Below are positions 27,059 through 35,950 of a stretch of 64,000 nucleotides of DNA, one piece after another. The number at the start of each line of letters is the position of its first letter. Within the stretch, counting starts at the first letter, position 1. Position numbers and translations under genes: made by a program. Source of the DNA: an uncultured Acidobacteriota bacterium (GTDB lineage: Bacteria; Acidobacteriota; Terriglobia; Bryobacterales; Bryobacteraceae); the NCBI GenBank assembly GCA_902826685.1, contig CADEFT010000003.1:280696-344695 (forward strand). Reading direction: 5' to 3'. Under the pieces are notes generated by a model. The model was not told the origin of the DNA and made no database searches. It saw only the letters and a list, made by a program, of their open reading frames with translations.

Positions 27059-28115
27059 GACGGCCGCCACACTTCCTCCCCGCCAGGCCATTCTCAAAAT
27101 GGCGCCCTATAAGCCGCCCGCCGAAGGGCGCGCCGGCAAGCTGCGGCTCGATTTCAATGAGAACACGGTGGGCTGCTCCTCGAAGGTGCTGGCTTATCTG
27201 AAAGCTCACCTGGAGCGCGAAACGCTGGCCGTCTATCCCGAATATTCGGCCACCCGCGCCGCTCTCGCGAAGTTCTTCGACCTCGACGAATCGCAGTTGG
27301 TCGTCACCAACGGCACCGATGAAGCGATTCAGGTTTTGGTGAACACCTACGTAGACGACGGCGACGACGTGATCGTCCTGCATCCTTCCTACGCCATGTA
27401 TCGCTTCTATTCGGAAGTGGCGGGCGCTTCGGTGCGCGAGCTTTCCTACCGCCCGGACGATCTGGCGTTCCCGCTCGAAGAACTGCTCGATGCCATCCGG
27501 CCCGGAACCAGGGCCATCTTCCTGGCCAACCCCAACAACCCCACCGGCACCGGCGCCGATGTCGATTCGCTGCGCCGCATCATTGAGCGCGCGCCCTCAG
27601 CGGCCGTCCTCATCGACGAGGCTTACTACGAGTTTTCCGGCGTCACCGCCATCGACACGATCCGCGAATATCCGAACGTCTTCATCAGCCGCACGTTTTC
27701 GAAAGTGTATGGCATGGCCGCCATGCGCATCGGCTGTCTATTGACGCGCGCCGGAAACGCGGCCTATCTGCGCAAAGGCCAGTCGCCTTACAGCGTGAAT
27801 CTGCTGGGCGCCATCGCCGTCCGCGCCGCCATCGAAGATTCGCACTACGTCATGAGCTACGTCGCCGAAGTCATGCTCGCCCGCGACCTGGTGTACGACG
27901 GCCTGCGCCGGCTGGGCATTCCCTTTTACCCCTCCATGGCCAATTTCGTGCTGTTCCGCGCCGGCGATCGCGCCATCGAAATCCGCGACAAGCTGCGCGA
28001 CGAAGGCATCCTGGTGCGCGACCGAAGCTATGAGCTTCCCGGCTGTGTGCGCGTCACCATCGGCCGCCAGGACCAGATGCGCCAGTTCCTCGAGGCGCTG
28101 GGGCGGATCTGGTAA
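27048..28115 (+). CDS. hisC: Histidinol-phosphate aminotransferase
   Basis: 355 residues from TTG 27048. This start keeps RQAILKMAPYKPP, the usual N-terminal segment of the family; ATG 27099 would remove part of it. It is a PLP enzyme converting imidazole-acetol phosphate to histidinol phosphate. Motifs: LDFNENTVG, NGTDEAIQVLVNTY, LANPNNPTGTGAD, LIDEAYYEF and the PLP Lys in SRTFSKVYGMAAMRIG. It overlaps hisD by 11 bp and shares one base with the HAD gene (TAATG at 28113-28117). Confidence 0.95.
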   Translation: MPVETAATLPPRQAILKMAPYKPPAEGRAGKLRLDFNENTVGCSSKVLAYLKAHLERETLAVYPEYSATRAALAKFFDLDESQLVVTNGTDEAIQVLVNTYVDDGDDVIVLHPSYAMYRFYSEVAGASVRELSYRPDDLAFPLEELLDAIRPGTRAIFLANPNNPTGTGADVDSLRRIIERAPSAAVLIDEAYYEFSGVTAIDTIREYPNVFISRTFSKVYGMAAMRIGCLLTRAGNAAYLRKGQSPYSVNLLGAIAVRAAIEDSHYVMSYVAEVMLARDLVYDGLRRLGIPFYPSMANFVLFRAGDRAIEIRDKLRDEGILVRDRSYELPGCVRVTIGRQDQMRQFLEALGRIW

Positions 28116-28801
28116 TGGCGCGGCCTCTCATCGTCTTCGACATGGATGGCGTGCTGGTGGAAGTCACCGCCTCCTATCGCGAGGCTATCCGCCAGACCGT
28201 GCTCCATTTCACCGGCCACGACATTACCTACGAGCGCATTCAGCAGTATAAGAACTCGGGCGGCTGGAACAACGACTGGGCGCTGTCTCAGAAAATCGCC
28301 GCCGACCTTGGCACTGAAGCCGATTACGCCACGGTCGTCGAAGAATTTCAAAAGCTGTTTCTCGGCCACAACGGCCGGCCGGGTCTGATTGAGCGGGAGC
28401 GTTGGATCGCGCGGCCCGGCGTGCTCGAATCGCTCACCGCCCGCTACGACCTTGGCATCTATACAGGCCGCCCGCGTCCGGAAGCCCAGCTCACTGTCGA
28501 CCGTTTCTCGGGCGCCGTCGACTTCTTCCCCATCCTCACGGCGGACGATGTGGAGCGCGGCAAGCCTAATCCGGAGGGACTCGAAAAGATTCGCGCGCAG
28601 CGGCCCGGCCAGCCGCTCTGGTACGTCGGCGATACCGTCGATGACGCGCGCTGCGCCCGCGCGGCCGGCGTCCCCTTTATCGGCGTCGCGTCGCAGGCCG
28701 CCAACCGGCGCCAGGAACTGCTCGATCTGTTCGCCTCCGAACAAGCGGCGGGCGTGCTCGACGATATCAACACTCTGGAGACGTTCCTTGCGAACCGCTA
28801 A
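28115..28801 (+). CDS. HAD hydrolase, candidate histidinol-phosphatase
   Basis: 228 residues, HAD subfamily IA. Motif I is [11 protein letters not shown], motif II region [13 protein letters not shown] (T in the Ser/Thr place), motif [14 protein letters not shown] and motif [18 protein letters not shown]. It lies between hisC and hisB with overlaps at both ends, so it is co-translated with the pathway. HisB here is the 195-residue dehydratase without a phosphatase domain, and no PHP-type phosphatase is in the operon, so this protein is the natural candidate for the histidinol-phosphate phosphatase step. That assignment is inference from position and fold. Confidence 0.85.
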   Translation: MARPLIVFDMDGVLVEVTASYREAIRQTVLHFTGHDITYERIQQYKNSGGWNNDWALSQKIAADLGTEADYATVVEEFQKLFLGHNGRPGLIERERWIARPGVLESLTARYDLGIYTGRPRPEAQLTVDRFSGAVDFFPILTADDVERGKPNPEGLEKIRAQRPGQPLWYVGDTVDDARCARAAGVPFIGVASQAANRRQELLDLFASEQAAGVLDDINTLETFLANR

Positions 28802-29375
28802 GCTCACGCGCGACACCAAAGAGACCCAAATCTCCGGACGCCTCGCCATCGAAGGCAAAGGCCGCTATGAAATCTCCACCGGCGTGCGCTTCCTCGATCA
28901 CATGCTGGAACTGTTCACCAAGCACGGCGGGTTCGACCTGGCGCTCAAAGCCCAGGGCGATCTCGACGTCGATCAGCACCACACGGTCGAAGATTGCGGC
29001 ATCGTGCTGGGGCAGCTTTTCTCGCAGGCCCTCGGTGACCGCAAGGGCATCAATCGCGCCGGCTACTTCGTGCTGCCCATGGATGAAACGCTGGCCGTGG
29101 TGGCCGTGGACCTGGGCGGCCGTCCATCGCTTGTGTACAAAGACCAGGTGCGTGTGCGGCTGGTGGGCGATCTGCAGGTGGAGCTCGTGCACGATTTCCT
29201 CGAAGGTTTCGTGAATCACTGCGGCGCCAACCTGCACGGGAAAATTCTCTACGGGCGCTCCTCTCACCACAAGATCGAAGCGATCTTCAAATGTTTTGCG
29301 CGCGCCATGAAGTACGCGTGCTCCAAGGATTCGCGGTTGAAGGATCAACTGCCATCCACCAAGGGCCTGCTGTGA
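28788..29375 (+). CDS. hisB: Imidazoleglycerol-phosphate dehydratase
   Basis: 195 residues from TTG 28788, chosen because GGAG lies 7 nt before it and gives the standard N-terminus ([11 protein letters not shown]). It is monofunctional [36 protein letters not shown] (metal-binding HHxxED), [22 protein letters not shown] and [18 protein letters not shown] with the second His pair. It dehydrates imidazoleglycerol phosphate with manganese. It overlaps the HAD gene by 14 bp and hisH by 4 (GTGA). Confidence 0.97.
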   Translation: MRTAKLTRDTKETQISGRLAIEGKGRYEISTGVRFLDHMLELFTKHGGFDLALKAQGDLDVDQHHTVEDCGIVLGQLFSQALGDRKGINRAGYFVLPMDETLAVVAVDLGGRPSLVYKDQVRVRLVGDLQVELVHDFLEGFVNHCGANLHGKILYGRSSHHKIEAIFKCFARAMKYACSKDSRLKDQLPSTKGLL

Positions 29376-29968
29376 TTTCCATCATCGACTATGGCGCCGG
29401 CAATCTGCGCAGCGTGCAAAACACGCTCGAAGAAGTGGGCGCCGAATTCCGCCTGGCGCACACGGCCGCCGATCTGGCCGCGGCTTCGAAGATTATCCTG
29501 CCCGGCGTCGGCCATTTCGGCCAGCTGATCCGCTCTCTCGACAGCATGGGACTGCGCGCTTCCATCCGCGAGCGTATCGGCGCCGGCGTTCCCTTCCTCG
29601 GCATCTGCCTTGGACTGCAGGCGCTGTTTGAACGCTCCGAAGAGGCGCCGGAACTCGAGGGGCTCGGCCTGCTGCCGGGCGTCGTGCGGCGCTTCTCCCA
29701 CGACCTGCGCGTGCCGCATATGGGCTGGAACGGGATCGAGACACGGCCCCGGTCCAGGCTGCTCGGCGGACTCGACCCGCACCCCTATTTCTATTTCGCC
29801 AATAGCTACTACTGCCCGGTGAATGAATCGACCGCCGCCACCTGCACCTATGGCGTTCCCTTCACCGCCGTGCTCGAGCGGGCCAACCTGTTCGCGGTGC
29901 AGTTCCACCCCGAAAAGTCGGGCCCCCTGGGACTGCGCATTGTGAAGAATTTCGTCGATCTGACCTGA
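29372..29968 (+). CDS. hisH: Imidazole glycerol-phosphate synthase, glutamine amidotransferase subunit
   Basis: 198 residues from GTG 29372 ([15 protein letters not shown]). It is a class I amidotransferase: the nucleophile is in [11 protein letters not shown], the His and Glu are in [12 protein letters not shown], with the oxyanion region LPGVGHF. It supplies ammonia to HisF. HisF follows 5 bp downstream, as is usual for the complex partner. The GTG overlaps the hisB stop. Confidence 0.97.
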   Translation: MISIIDYGAGNLRSVQNTLEEVGAEFRLAHTAADLAAASKIILPGVGHFGQLIRSLDSMGLRASIRERIGAGVPFLGICLGLQALFERSEEAPELEGLGLLPGVVRRFSHDLRVPHMGWNGIETRPRSRLLGGLDPHPYFYFANSYYCPVNESTAATCTYGVPFTAVLERANLFAVQFHPEKSGPLGLRIVKNFVDLT

Positions 29969-29973
29969 CGCCG

Positions 29974-30735
29974 ATGCTAGCCAAGCGAATCATTCCCTGC
30001 CTCGATGTCACCGCCGGACGCGTGGTGAAAGGCGTCAATTTCGTCAACCTGCGCGATGCCGGCGATCCGGTGGAACTGGCCGGACGCTATAACGCGCAAT
30101 GCGCCGACGAGCTTGTCTTTCTCGATATCACCGCCACCCATGAACATCGCGAGACGATGATCGAAGTGGTGAAGCGCACCGCGCGCCAGGTTTTTATTCC
30201 TCTCACCGTTGGCGGCGGCATCCGCTCGGTGGCCGACGGCCGGTCGATCCTGCTCGCGGGCGCCGATAAGGTCGGCGTCAACAGCGCCGCCGTCAAGCGT
30301 CCGGAGTTGATCGCCGAGCTGAGCGCGGAATTCGGAGCGCAGGCGGTGGTGCTCGCCATCGACGCCCGGCGCCGCCCCTCCGGCGGATGGAGCGTCTTTA
30401 CCCGCGGCGGCCGCGACGACGCCGGGATCGATGCCATCGAATGGGGCGCGCGCGGCGAGCAGCTGGGCGCGGGCGAGATTCTACTTACGTCCATGGATGC
30501 CGACGGCGTTCAGACTGGCTTCGACTGCGAGTTGACCCGCGCCGTTTCCCGCGCCACCCGCATCCCGGTAATCGCTTCCGGCGGCGCAGGCACCCTCGAA
30601 CATTTTCTCGAAGTGTTGACCGAAGGCGAAGCCGACGCGGCCCTGGCGGCGTCCATCTTCCACTACGGCACCTACACGGTGGACGGCCTGAAGCAATACC
30701 TGGAACGGCACGGCGTGCCTGTGAGGAAAGCTTGA
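29974..30735 (+). CDS. hisF: Imidazole glycerol-phosphate synthase, cyclase subunit
   Basis: 253 residues, full-length TIM barrel. Catalytic acids are in [17 protein letters not shown] and [14 protein letters not shown]; phosphate-binding loops are [24 protein letters not shown] and [15 protein letters not shown]. With HisH it makes imidazole glycerol phosphate and AICAR. The stop overlaps the hisA start as TTGA (30732-30735). Confidence 0.97.
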   Translation: MLAKRIIPCLDVTAGRVVKGVNFVNLRDAGDPVELAGRYNAQCADELVFLDITATHEHRETMIEVVKRTARQVFIPLTVGGGIRSVADGRSILLAGADKVGVNSAAVKRPELIAELSAEFGAQAVVLAIDARRRPSGGWSVFTRGGRDDAGIDAIEWGARGEQLGAGEILLTSMDADGVQTGFDCELTRAVSRATRIPVIASGGAGTLEHFLEVLTEGEADAALAASIFHYGTYTVDGLKQYLERHGVPVRKA

Positions 30736-31430
30736 TCATTCCCTGCATCGATCTGATGGATGGCAAAGTCGTCCAACTCGTACAAGGCCGCGATAAGGCG
30801 CTCGAAGGCGGCACACCCGAGGAAATGCTTCAGCGTTTCTCGGCCTTCCCGCAGATTCAGGTCATCGACCTCGATGCCGCGATCGGACGCGGGGAGAACG
30901 ATGCGCTCGTGGAATTCCTTACCGCCCGTGCGTGGTGCCGCGTCGGCGGCGGCGTCCGGTCGCCCGAACGCGCCGTCAAACTGGCGGCTCAAGGCGCGCG
31001 CAGGATCATCGTCGGCACCGCGGCGTTTCATTCCGACGGCATCAACCGCCCCCTGCTCGATTCCATCGCCGCCGCCGTTGGGCCGGAACGGATTCTCATC
31101 GCGCTCGACAGTAAAGACGGCCGCATCGTCGTCAAAGGCTGGCGCGAAGCCACCAGTCTGACCGCCGAACAGGTCATCCGCGATCTGGAGCCCTACTGCG
31201 GCGGATTCCTCTGCACCTACGTAGACAAGGAAGGCATGATGCAGGGCACCGACCTGGACTGGTTCCGCCGCCTGCGCGCCGCCACCCGCCACGACATCAC
31301 CGCCGCGGGCGGCATCACCACCGTGGAAGAAATCGCCGAGCTTGAGAAGTTGCGGATCGACTCGGCACTGGGCATGGCGATCTACACCGGCCGGCTCAAC
31401 CTGGAGGAATTGGCGCGGATCGGCGCCTGA
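30732..31430 (+). CDS. hisA: ProFAR isomerase HisA
   Basis: 232 residues from TTG 30732, with GAGG 6 nt before it. The N-terminus [20 protein letters not shown] holds the first catalytic Asp, and [16 protein letters not shown] holds the second region; other barrel motifs are [18 protein letters not shown] and [18 protein letters not shown]. It isomerises ProFAR to PRFAR, the substrate of HisF. It is the last gene of the operon; the convergent membrane-protein gene ends 4 bp later, and no U-rich terminator is visible between them. Confidence 0.94.
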   Translation: MIIPCIDLMDGKVVQLVQGRDKALEGGTPEEMLQRFSAFPQIQVIDLDAAIGRGENDALVEFLTARAWCRVGGGVRSPERAVKLAAQGARRIIVGTAAFHSDGINRPLLDSIAAAVGPERILIALDSKDGRIVVKGWREATSLTAEQVIRDLEPYCGGFLCTYVDKEGMMQGTDLDWFRRLRAATRHDITAAGGITTVEEIAELEKLRIDSALGMAIYTGRLNLEELARIGA

Positions 31431-31433
31431 GCG

Positions 31434-33080
31434 TCAATCCGCCACGCTCTTGCCGAGGGTGTGCTTCAGATCCACCTGAACCATGCCGTCGCCCTGCCGG
31501 CGCGGAAGGCGATAGATATCCACGCTGCCGACGGTGGCCAACCTCTTCCAGCCATGACCGTAGCGGTCCACCATCTCCTTCACCATCGCGTGATGGGGCA
31601 GGGCCGGTCCCTCGCCGCGATCCACCACCAGGAGTTCCACGCCCTTTTCCGTCAAATGGCGCATCGCCGAATCCGCATCGTGCAGCAGCTTGTAGTCCTG
31701 CTTCATCCAGGAAGCCGAAGCGAACGTCTTGCTTGCCCGCAGCACCGCCCGGCCGGGCTTCGGTTCGCGCATCGCCATCTCGGCCACCAGCATGCCTTCG
31801 CCCGTCGTTTCGGCCGAAACCAGCACGCGCCGCGCCGATTCATCCTGAATGTGAGCCGCCACTTGCGTGTAGCCGTGATACGTTTTCCGTGGATCCCAAT
31901 CCCTCGGCGTGCCAAGGTGGATCAGAGGCAGCAAGGCCAGCGCCGCGCCCGCCACCGCCGCGTTTGGAATGCGAGCGCTCACCAGGGCGGCGAGACAGGC
32001 AATGCCCTTCAACGCGAACGCCACCAGCGCCGGAACCGCCTGCGAGAGATACCGCTCGTCATAGCCGATATAGAAAAAATTGTGGAACAGCAGCACGGCC
32101 GCTATCTGCGCCGCCGGCGCCGCCCAGCGAACGTCGCGGTAGCGGTTCCGCCACCAGTCCGCGATGCCCAGAATCGCTGTGAGAAGCAGCAATCCCTTCA
32201 GAACGGTGGTGAGACCTACGGCGTGGCGCCAAAGCGAGTAGGGAATGTCGCCGAAGCCGGGAACGGGCTGGGCGGCATACCAGACCAGGTGGTTCATTTT
32301 CACGTACCAGGGACCCGCCAGCACCACCACGATCCCCGCCGGCAGCCAGAAGGCCCCGCGCTTCAACAGCCTGTAGTTGCCGGTAAAAACCACGCTCAAC
32401 AGCGGCACGAAGGCCAGCGCCAGGGCATTGTACTTGGTCAGGATCGCCGCCGCCGCCAGCAATCCGAACAACGCCGCGTCGCGGGTCCGCTCCCGTTCGA
32501 GATAGCGCGCGAAACAGAAAACGGCGGCGCAACTGAGCAGCGCCACCATCGTGTCCATCATGACCTTGGTCGATAGCTTCTGCACGGCGGGCAGCGTGAG
32601 AAAGATCAGGCCGCCAATAATACCGGCGCCTTCGCCGGTCTCAGTCGCGAGGAACCGGGTGATCAGAAACGCCGTGCACGCCGACAGTAGCGCCATCAAC
32701 ATCAGAATGGACGCGCGATCGCCGGAAAACGCCAGCATCCACGCACCGCTCGCCAGGTGATACAAGGGCGGCCATGCCCCGAAAGCGACTTTCGGATAAT
32801 GGACGTAATAGCGTTCGGCATACCGGTAAGGATTCTCCGGCATTCCGTCCAGAACATATTGGCGCACCATCAGACCCGTAACATAGTGCGCCGCCTCATC
32901 CCCCTCGGACCCGAATTCCGCCAGGTAGGCCTGATTTTGCCACTGGAACAGAAAAGTCACCAACAGGAAGAGGCCAACGATGGCTACGTTGCCAAGGCTA
33001 GAGCCGAGAAAGTGCGCAGGCGTCCTGATATGCGCCATAAATGTTGTTGGTCTTTGGGGCTCTACCGTACCGCCAACCAT
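31434..33080 (-). CDS. GT39-like membrane protein
   Basis: 548 residues from ATG 33080, which has GGAGGA just before it and a TAAACT -10-like box 23 nt up; ATG 33038 is an alternative. About ten to twelve membrane spans begin at VAIVGLFLLVTFLFQW. The first loop has GSEGDEAAHYV, the acidic pair of GT-C glycosyltransferases, followed by WPPLYHLASGAWM. The C-terminal 120 residues are soluble. It is probably a polyprenyl-phosphate-sugar transferase of unknown specificity, separate from the 933-10628 cluster. Confidence 0.7.
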   Translation of the reverse strand: MVGGTVEPQRPTTFMAHIRTPAHFLGSSLGNVAIVGLFLLVTFLFQWQNQAYLAEFGSEGDEAAHYVTGLMVRQYVLDGMPENPYRYAERYYVHYPKVAFGAWPPLYHLASGAWMLAFSGDRASILMLMALLSACTAFLITRFLATETGEGAGIIGGLIFLTLPAVQKLSTKVMMDTMVALLSCAAVFCFARYLERERTRDAALFGLLAAAAILTKYNALALAFVPLLSVVFTGNYRLLKRGAFWLPAGIVVVLAGPWYVKMNHLVWYAAQPVPGFGDIPYSLWRHAVGLTTVLKGLLLLTAILGIADWWRNRYRDVRWAAPAAQIAAVLLFHNFFYIGYDERYLSQAVPALVAFALKGIACLAALVSARIPNAAVAGAALALLPLIHLGTPRDWDPRKTYHGYTQVAAHIQDESARRVLVSAETTGEGMLVAEMAMREPKPGRAVLRASKTFASASWMKQDYKLLHDADSAMRHLTEKGVELLVVDRGEGPALPHHAMVKEMVDRYGHGWKRLATVGSVDIYRLPRRQGDGMVQVDLKHTLGKSVAD

Positions 33081-33221
33081 TCCTCCGAGTAGGCGGTTTC
33101 ACAAGTTTACAGCAATCGATACAGACATCAAACACTTTTTACATTACAAATTCAACGTATGTGCTGTAACGGTACTTCTCTGGTACTGCTGGGACCAATT
33201 CCCCAAAAACCGCCCTCGCGT

Positions 33222-33227
33222 TAAAAT
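33222..33227 (+). promoter_or_regulatory. -10-like box TAAAAT before the sugar isomerase-like gene
   Basis: TAAAAT lies 7 nt before ATG 33235, with no Shine-Dalgarno between (CAACGGG). No -35 match is seen. It sits in an AT-rich 154-bp gap (33081-33234) that otherwise shows no gene. A leaderless start is possible. Confidence 0.4.
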
Positions 33228-33234
33228 CAACGGG

Positions 33235-34305
33235 ATGCGGCGCCGTCATTTCATCGCCTCCTTCAGTTCCGGACTTCTCGCCGCCGATACCGGCCGGATC
33301 CGGCTCGGCTTCGATACCTACTCGCTGCGGGCGTGGAAGTGGAAAGATCTCGAATTCCTCGACTACGCGGCGCGCCTGAAGCTCGATTCGGTGCAGATTT
33401 CGAGCCTGAACGACTACTCGAGCCTCGAACCGGCCCACCTTGCCAAGGTCCGCGCCAGGGCGGCGGAGTTGGGCGTCTCCATCGACGGCGGCACCGGCTG
33501 CATCTGCCCGACCACCAGGTCGTGGAGCGCGGCCAACGGGACCCCGCCGGAGTATCTGCTGAAAGGTTTACGCGTGGCCAAACAGGTGGGCGCTTCGTCG
33601 ATGCGCTGTTTCATCGGCTCCCCCACCGATCGCGAGGCGATGCCCGCCACGCCCATCGAGAAACACATCGAAAGCACCCTGAACGTCCTGAAAGCCGTGC
33701 GCAGCCAGGCCGAGGACCTGAACGTCCGCATCGCCATCGAAAATCACGGCGACCTGACGGCGCGCGAGCTCCGCCAATTGATCGAAGCCGCCGGAACGAA
33801 CTTCACCGGCTGCTGCCTCGATACCGGAAACCCGGTGCTGCTTTGCGAGGATCCGCTTCTCTCGCTCGAAGTGCTGGCGCCCTACACGGTCACCACGCAT
33901 ATCCGGGATTCGGTGATCTTCGAGCATCCCAAAGGTGCCGCCGTGCAGTGGGTCGCTCTGGGTGACGGCTCGCTCGACTGGCAGAAGCTCGCCGCCAGCT
34001 ACCGCAAGCTCTGTCCTCAGGCGGCCATGCAACTGGAAATCATCACCGGCCGCGCCCCGGAAGTGAAGCCCTACTTCGATCCTTCGTTCTGGCGGATGTT
34101 CCCCAAGCTACCCGCCGCCGATTTCACGCGCTTTGTCGAGTTGGCGCGCCAGGGCCATCCCTTCTATGGGCAGATGGTCATCGGCGACCGGCGCGGGCAG
34201 ACGCCGCCTCCGGAGTTGGCCGAAGCGCTGCGCTATCAACAGCGAGCCGACCTTGAGCGGAGCTTCCAATTCGCCCGTCTCCAACTGGGCGCAGGCAGGG
34301 TATGA
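33235..34305 (+). CDS. Sugar phosphate isomerase/epimerase-like TIM-barrel protein
   Basis: 356 residues from ATG 33235 (MRRRHFIASFSSGLLAADTG, a Tat-like RRR followed by a weak hydrophobic stretch). The xylose-isomerase-like (AP_endonuc_2) fold is indicated by IRLGFDTYSLRAW, LDSVQISSLNDYS, RIAIENHGDLTARELRQLI, CLDTGNPVL, VTTHIRDSVI and LGDGSLDWQKL. The acidic and His metal ligands are mostly in these blocks. The true substrate is unknown; such exported forms are frequent in Acidobacteriota and Planctomycetota. The DUF362 gene follows 7 bp later. Confidence 0.75.
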   Translation: MRRRHFIASFSSGLLAADTGRIRLGFDTYSLRAWKWKDLEFLDYAARLKLDSVQISSLNDYSSLEPAHLAKVRARAAELGVSIDGGTGCICPTTRSWSAANGTPPEYLLKGLRVAKQVGASSMRCFIGSPTDREAMPATPIEKHIESTLNVLKAVRSQAEDLNVRIAIENHGDLTARELRQLIEAAGTNFTGCCLDTGNPVLLCEDPLLSLEVLAPYTVTTHIRDSVIFEHPKGAAVQWVALGDGSLDWQKLAASYRKLCPQAAMQLEIITGRAPEVKPYFDPSFWRMFPKLPAADFTRFVELARQGHPFYGQMVIGDRRGQTPPPELAEALRYQQRADLERSFQFARLQLGAGRV

Positions 34306-34306
34306 T
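34301..34306 (+). promoter_or_regulatory. -10-like box TATGAT before the DUF362 gene
   Basis: TATGAT lies 6 nt before ATG 34313 and overlaps the stop of the preceding gene; no Shine-Dalgarno lies between. It could be an internal, leaderless promoter, or the gene may simply be read through from upstream. Confidence 0.3.
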
Positions 34307-34312
34307 TGCTTC

Positions 34313-35425
34313 ATGAGCCTAACCCGCCGTGAAGTCCTGCAGGGCGTCGCCGCTTCGGCCTTCCTGCGTCAACTCGCCTTCAGCGCCCAGGTTTCGTCGC
34401 CGTCGGAACGTACCAAGCTCAGCATGCCCGGCCCGTTCCCGGGCAAGGTCGTTGGCGTCGAACATTCCGGCTCCATCGCCGGCAACAAGTATCAGGCGCC
34501 GGTCATCGAGACCATGATGCACAAAGGCATGAAGGAGCTCACCGGATCCGATTGGGCCGATTCGTGGAAGATGTTCGTCAAGCCGGGCGAGCGCGTGGGC
34601 ATCAAGGTCAATCCCGTCGGTTCGCCGCACGTCATCTCCGCCCCCGAGGTTCTGCACCAGATCATCGACGGCCTGCGGGCGGCGGGGATCAGGGCCGAAG
34701 ACATCGTCGTCTATGACCGCTATCGGGCGCAGTTCCACAAGGCCGGTTTTCATACCTGGCTGCCCCAGGGAGTGCGCAAGTCGAGCGCCGTCGAGGAATA
34801 CGAAACCGTGCAGTTGGGCATCGAAGGCTACGACAAAGAGCACTACATGGATATGCCCCTCACCCTGCCCGGCTACGACGTGTCGAACGAGACGGCCCGC
34901 CGCTCCTACGCCGCCAACTTCATCACCAAAGAAGTGGATAAGCTCATCAATCTTTGTCTGCTCAAGGATCACCAGTCGGCGGGCGTCACGCTGGCGCTCA
35001 AGAATCTATCGCATGGGCTGGTGAACAACGTGTGCCGGTCCCACGCCACCACCACGCTCAACTTCTGCAATGCCTTCATTCCGGCCGTGGTGCAGATGCC
35101 GGTCATCCGCAACAAGGCGGTGCTGCATATCCTCGATGGCGTGAAGGCGCTCTATCACGGCGGACCCGGCGCCCGTCCGCAGTTTGTTTGGGAGCACAAG
35201 GCGATGTACTTCGCCACCGATCCGGTGGCCCTCGATCACGTCGGCTGGCGCAAGATCGACGAGCAGCGCGTGGCCGTGGGAAAGCCCAAACTCGTAGACG
35301 ACAAGCCCGACAAGTTCAGCACCTATACGCACCGCCAGCCCGAGCACGTGGAAATCGCGGGCGCCATGGGACTCGGTGTCTTCGATTGGGCCAAAATCGA
35401 CTACAAGCATCATAAGCTCGGCTGA
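34313..35425 (+). CDS. DUF362 domain protein, Tat-type signal
   Basis: 370 residues. The N-terminus MSLTRREVLQGVAASAFLRQL has the twin-arginine and hydrophobic stretch of a Tat signal. The body has DUF362 features: GERVGIKVNPVGSPH, LHQIIDGLRAAGIRAEDIVVYDR, LINLCLLKDHQSAGVTLALKNL and NFCNAFIPAVVQMPVI. DUF362 proteins are of unknown function, often with iron-sulfur-binding relatives; no Cys cluster is visible here. It probably forms a two-gene unit with the TIM-barrel protein upstream. Confidence 0.8.
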   Translation: MSLTRREVLQGVAASAFLRQLAFSAQVSSPSERTKLSMPGPFPGKVVGVEHSGSIAGNKYQAPVIETMMHKGMKELTGSDWADSWKMFVKPGERVGIKVNPVGSPHVISAPEVLHQIIDGLRAAGIRAEDIVVYDRYRAQFHKAGFHTWLPQGVRKSSAVEEYETVQLGIEGYDKEHYMDMPLTLPGYDVSNETARRSYAANFITKEVDKLINLCLLKDHQSAGVTLALKNLSHGLVNNVCRSHATTTLNFCNAFIPAVVQMPVIRNKAVLHILDGVKALYHGGPGARPQFVWEHKAMYFATDPVALDHVGWRKIDEQRVAVGKPKLVDDKPDKFSTYTHRQPEHVEIAGAMGLGVFDWAKIDYKHHKLG

Positions 35426-35452
35426 TTGCCGCGTGTTAGAGTCAACATAGGA

Positions 35453-35950
35453 ATGCCAGCAACTGCCAGTGGAAATTCTCTGCGTGAGCGTGGCGTGCGC
35501 ATTACGCGCCAGCGCCAGATCCTGCTGGAGCTGATCGATGGATCCGGCAAGCATCTGGACGCCGAAGAACTGTACCGGCTCGCCAAAGAGAAAGACCCGA
35601 AGCTGAACCGGGTCACCGTCTACCGCACGCTGAAAATGCTCAAAAAGGGCGGCTTGGTGGATGAGCTCGACCTGATGCACTACGGCGGCGATCAACACTA
35701 TTACGAGACTCGCCTCAAGCAGGAGCATGCACACATCATCTGCCTGCGCTGCGGCAAGGTGGAAGAGTTTTTCGGCGATCCCCTGCAGAAATTGCGCCGC
35801 CAGGTGGAAGAGCATTTTGGATTTCACATTCTGCTGACGCGCACCGAGATCGGCGGCTACTGTTCGCATTGCCAGGCCCTTCGCGAACGCGAATTGGAGC
35901 AGGCCGTCGAGCAGGACGCACCGGCTGAGCGTCCGCGAAAGCGGGGATGA
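35453..35950 (+). CDS. Fur-family metal-responsive repressor
   Basis: 165 residues from ATG 35453. The winged helix is GVRITRQRQILLELIDGSGKH and NRVTVYRTLKMLKKGGLVDE. The metal site follows: EHAHIICLRCGKVEEF (HxHxxCxxC) and GYCSHCQALRE (CxxC), the structural zinc ligands of Fur/PerR/Zur proteins. Which metal or oxidant it senses is not decidable here. The stop overlaps the FHA-phosphatase start (ATGA), so the two are co-translated. Confidence 0.92.
   Translation: MPATASGNSLRERGVRITRQRQILLELIDGSGKHLDAEELYRLAKEKDPKLNRVTVYRTLKMLKKGGLVDELDLMHYGGDQHYYETRLKQEHAHIICLRCGKVEEFFGDPLQKLRRQVEEHFGFHILLTRTEIGGYCSHCQALRERELEQAVEQDAPAERPRKRG

Noticed and set aside
27099..28115. ATG 27099 as start of hisC
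   Set aside because: It would cut the usual N-terminal segment before APYKPP; TTG 27048, overlapping hisD, fits the family better.
33081..33234. Small RNA or gene in the AT-rich gap
   Set aside because: No frame with a start and a ribosome site, and no strong hairpin; only promoter-like elements at its edges are supported.
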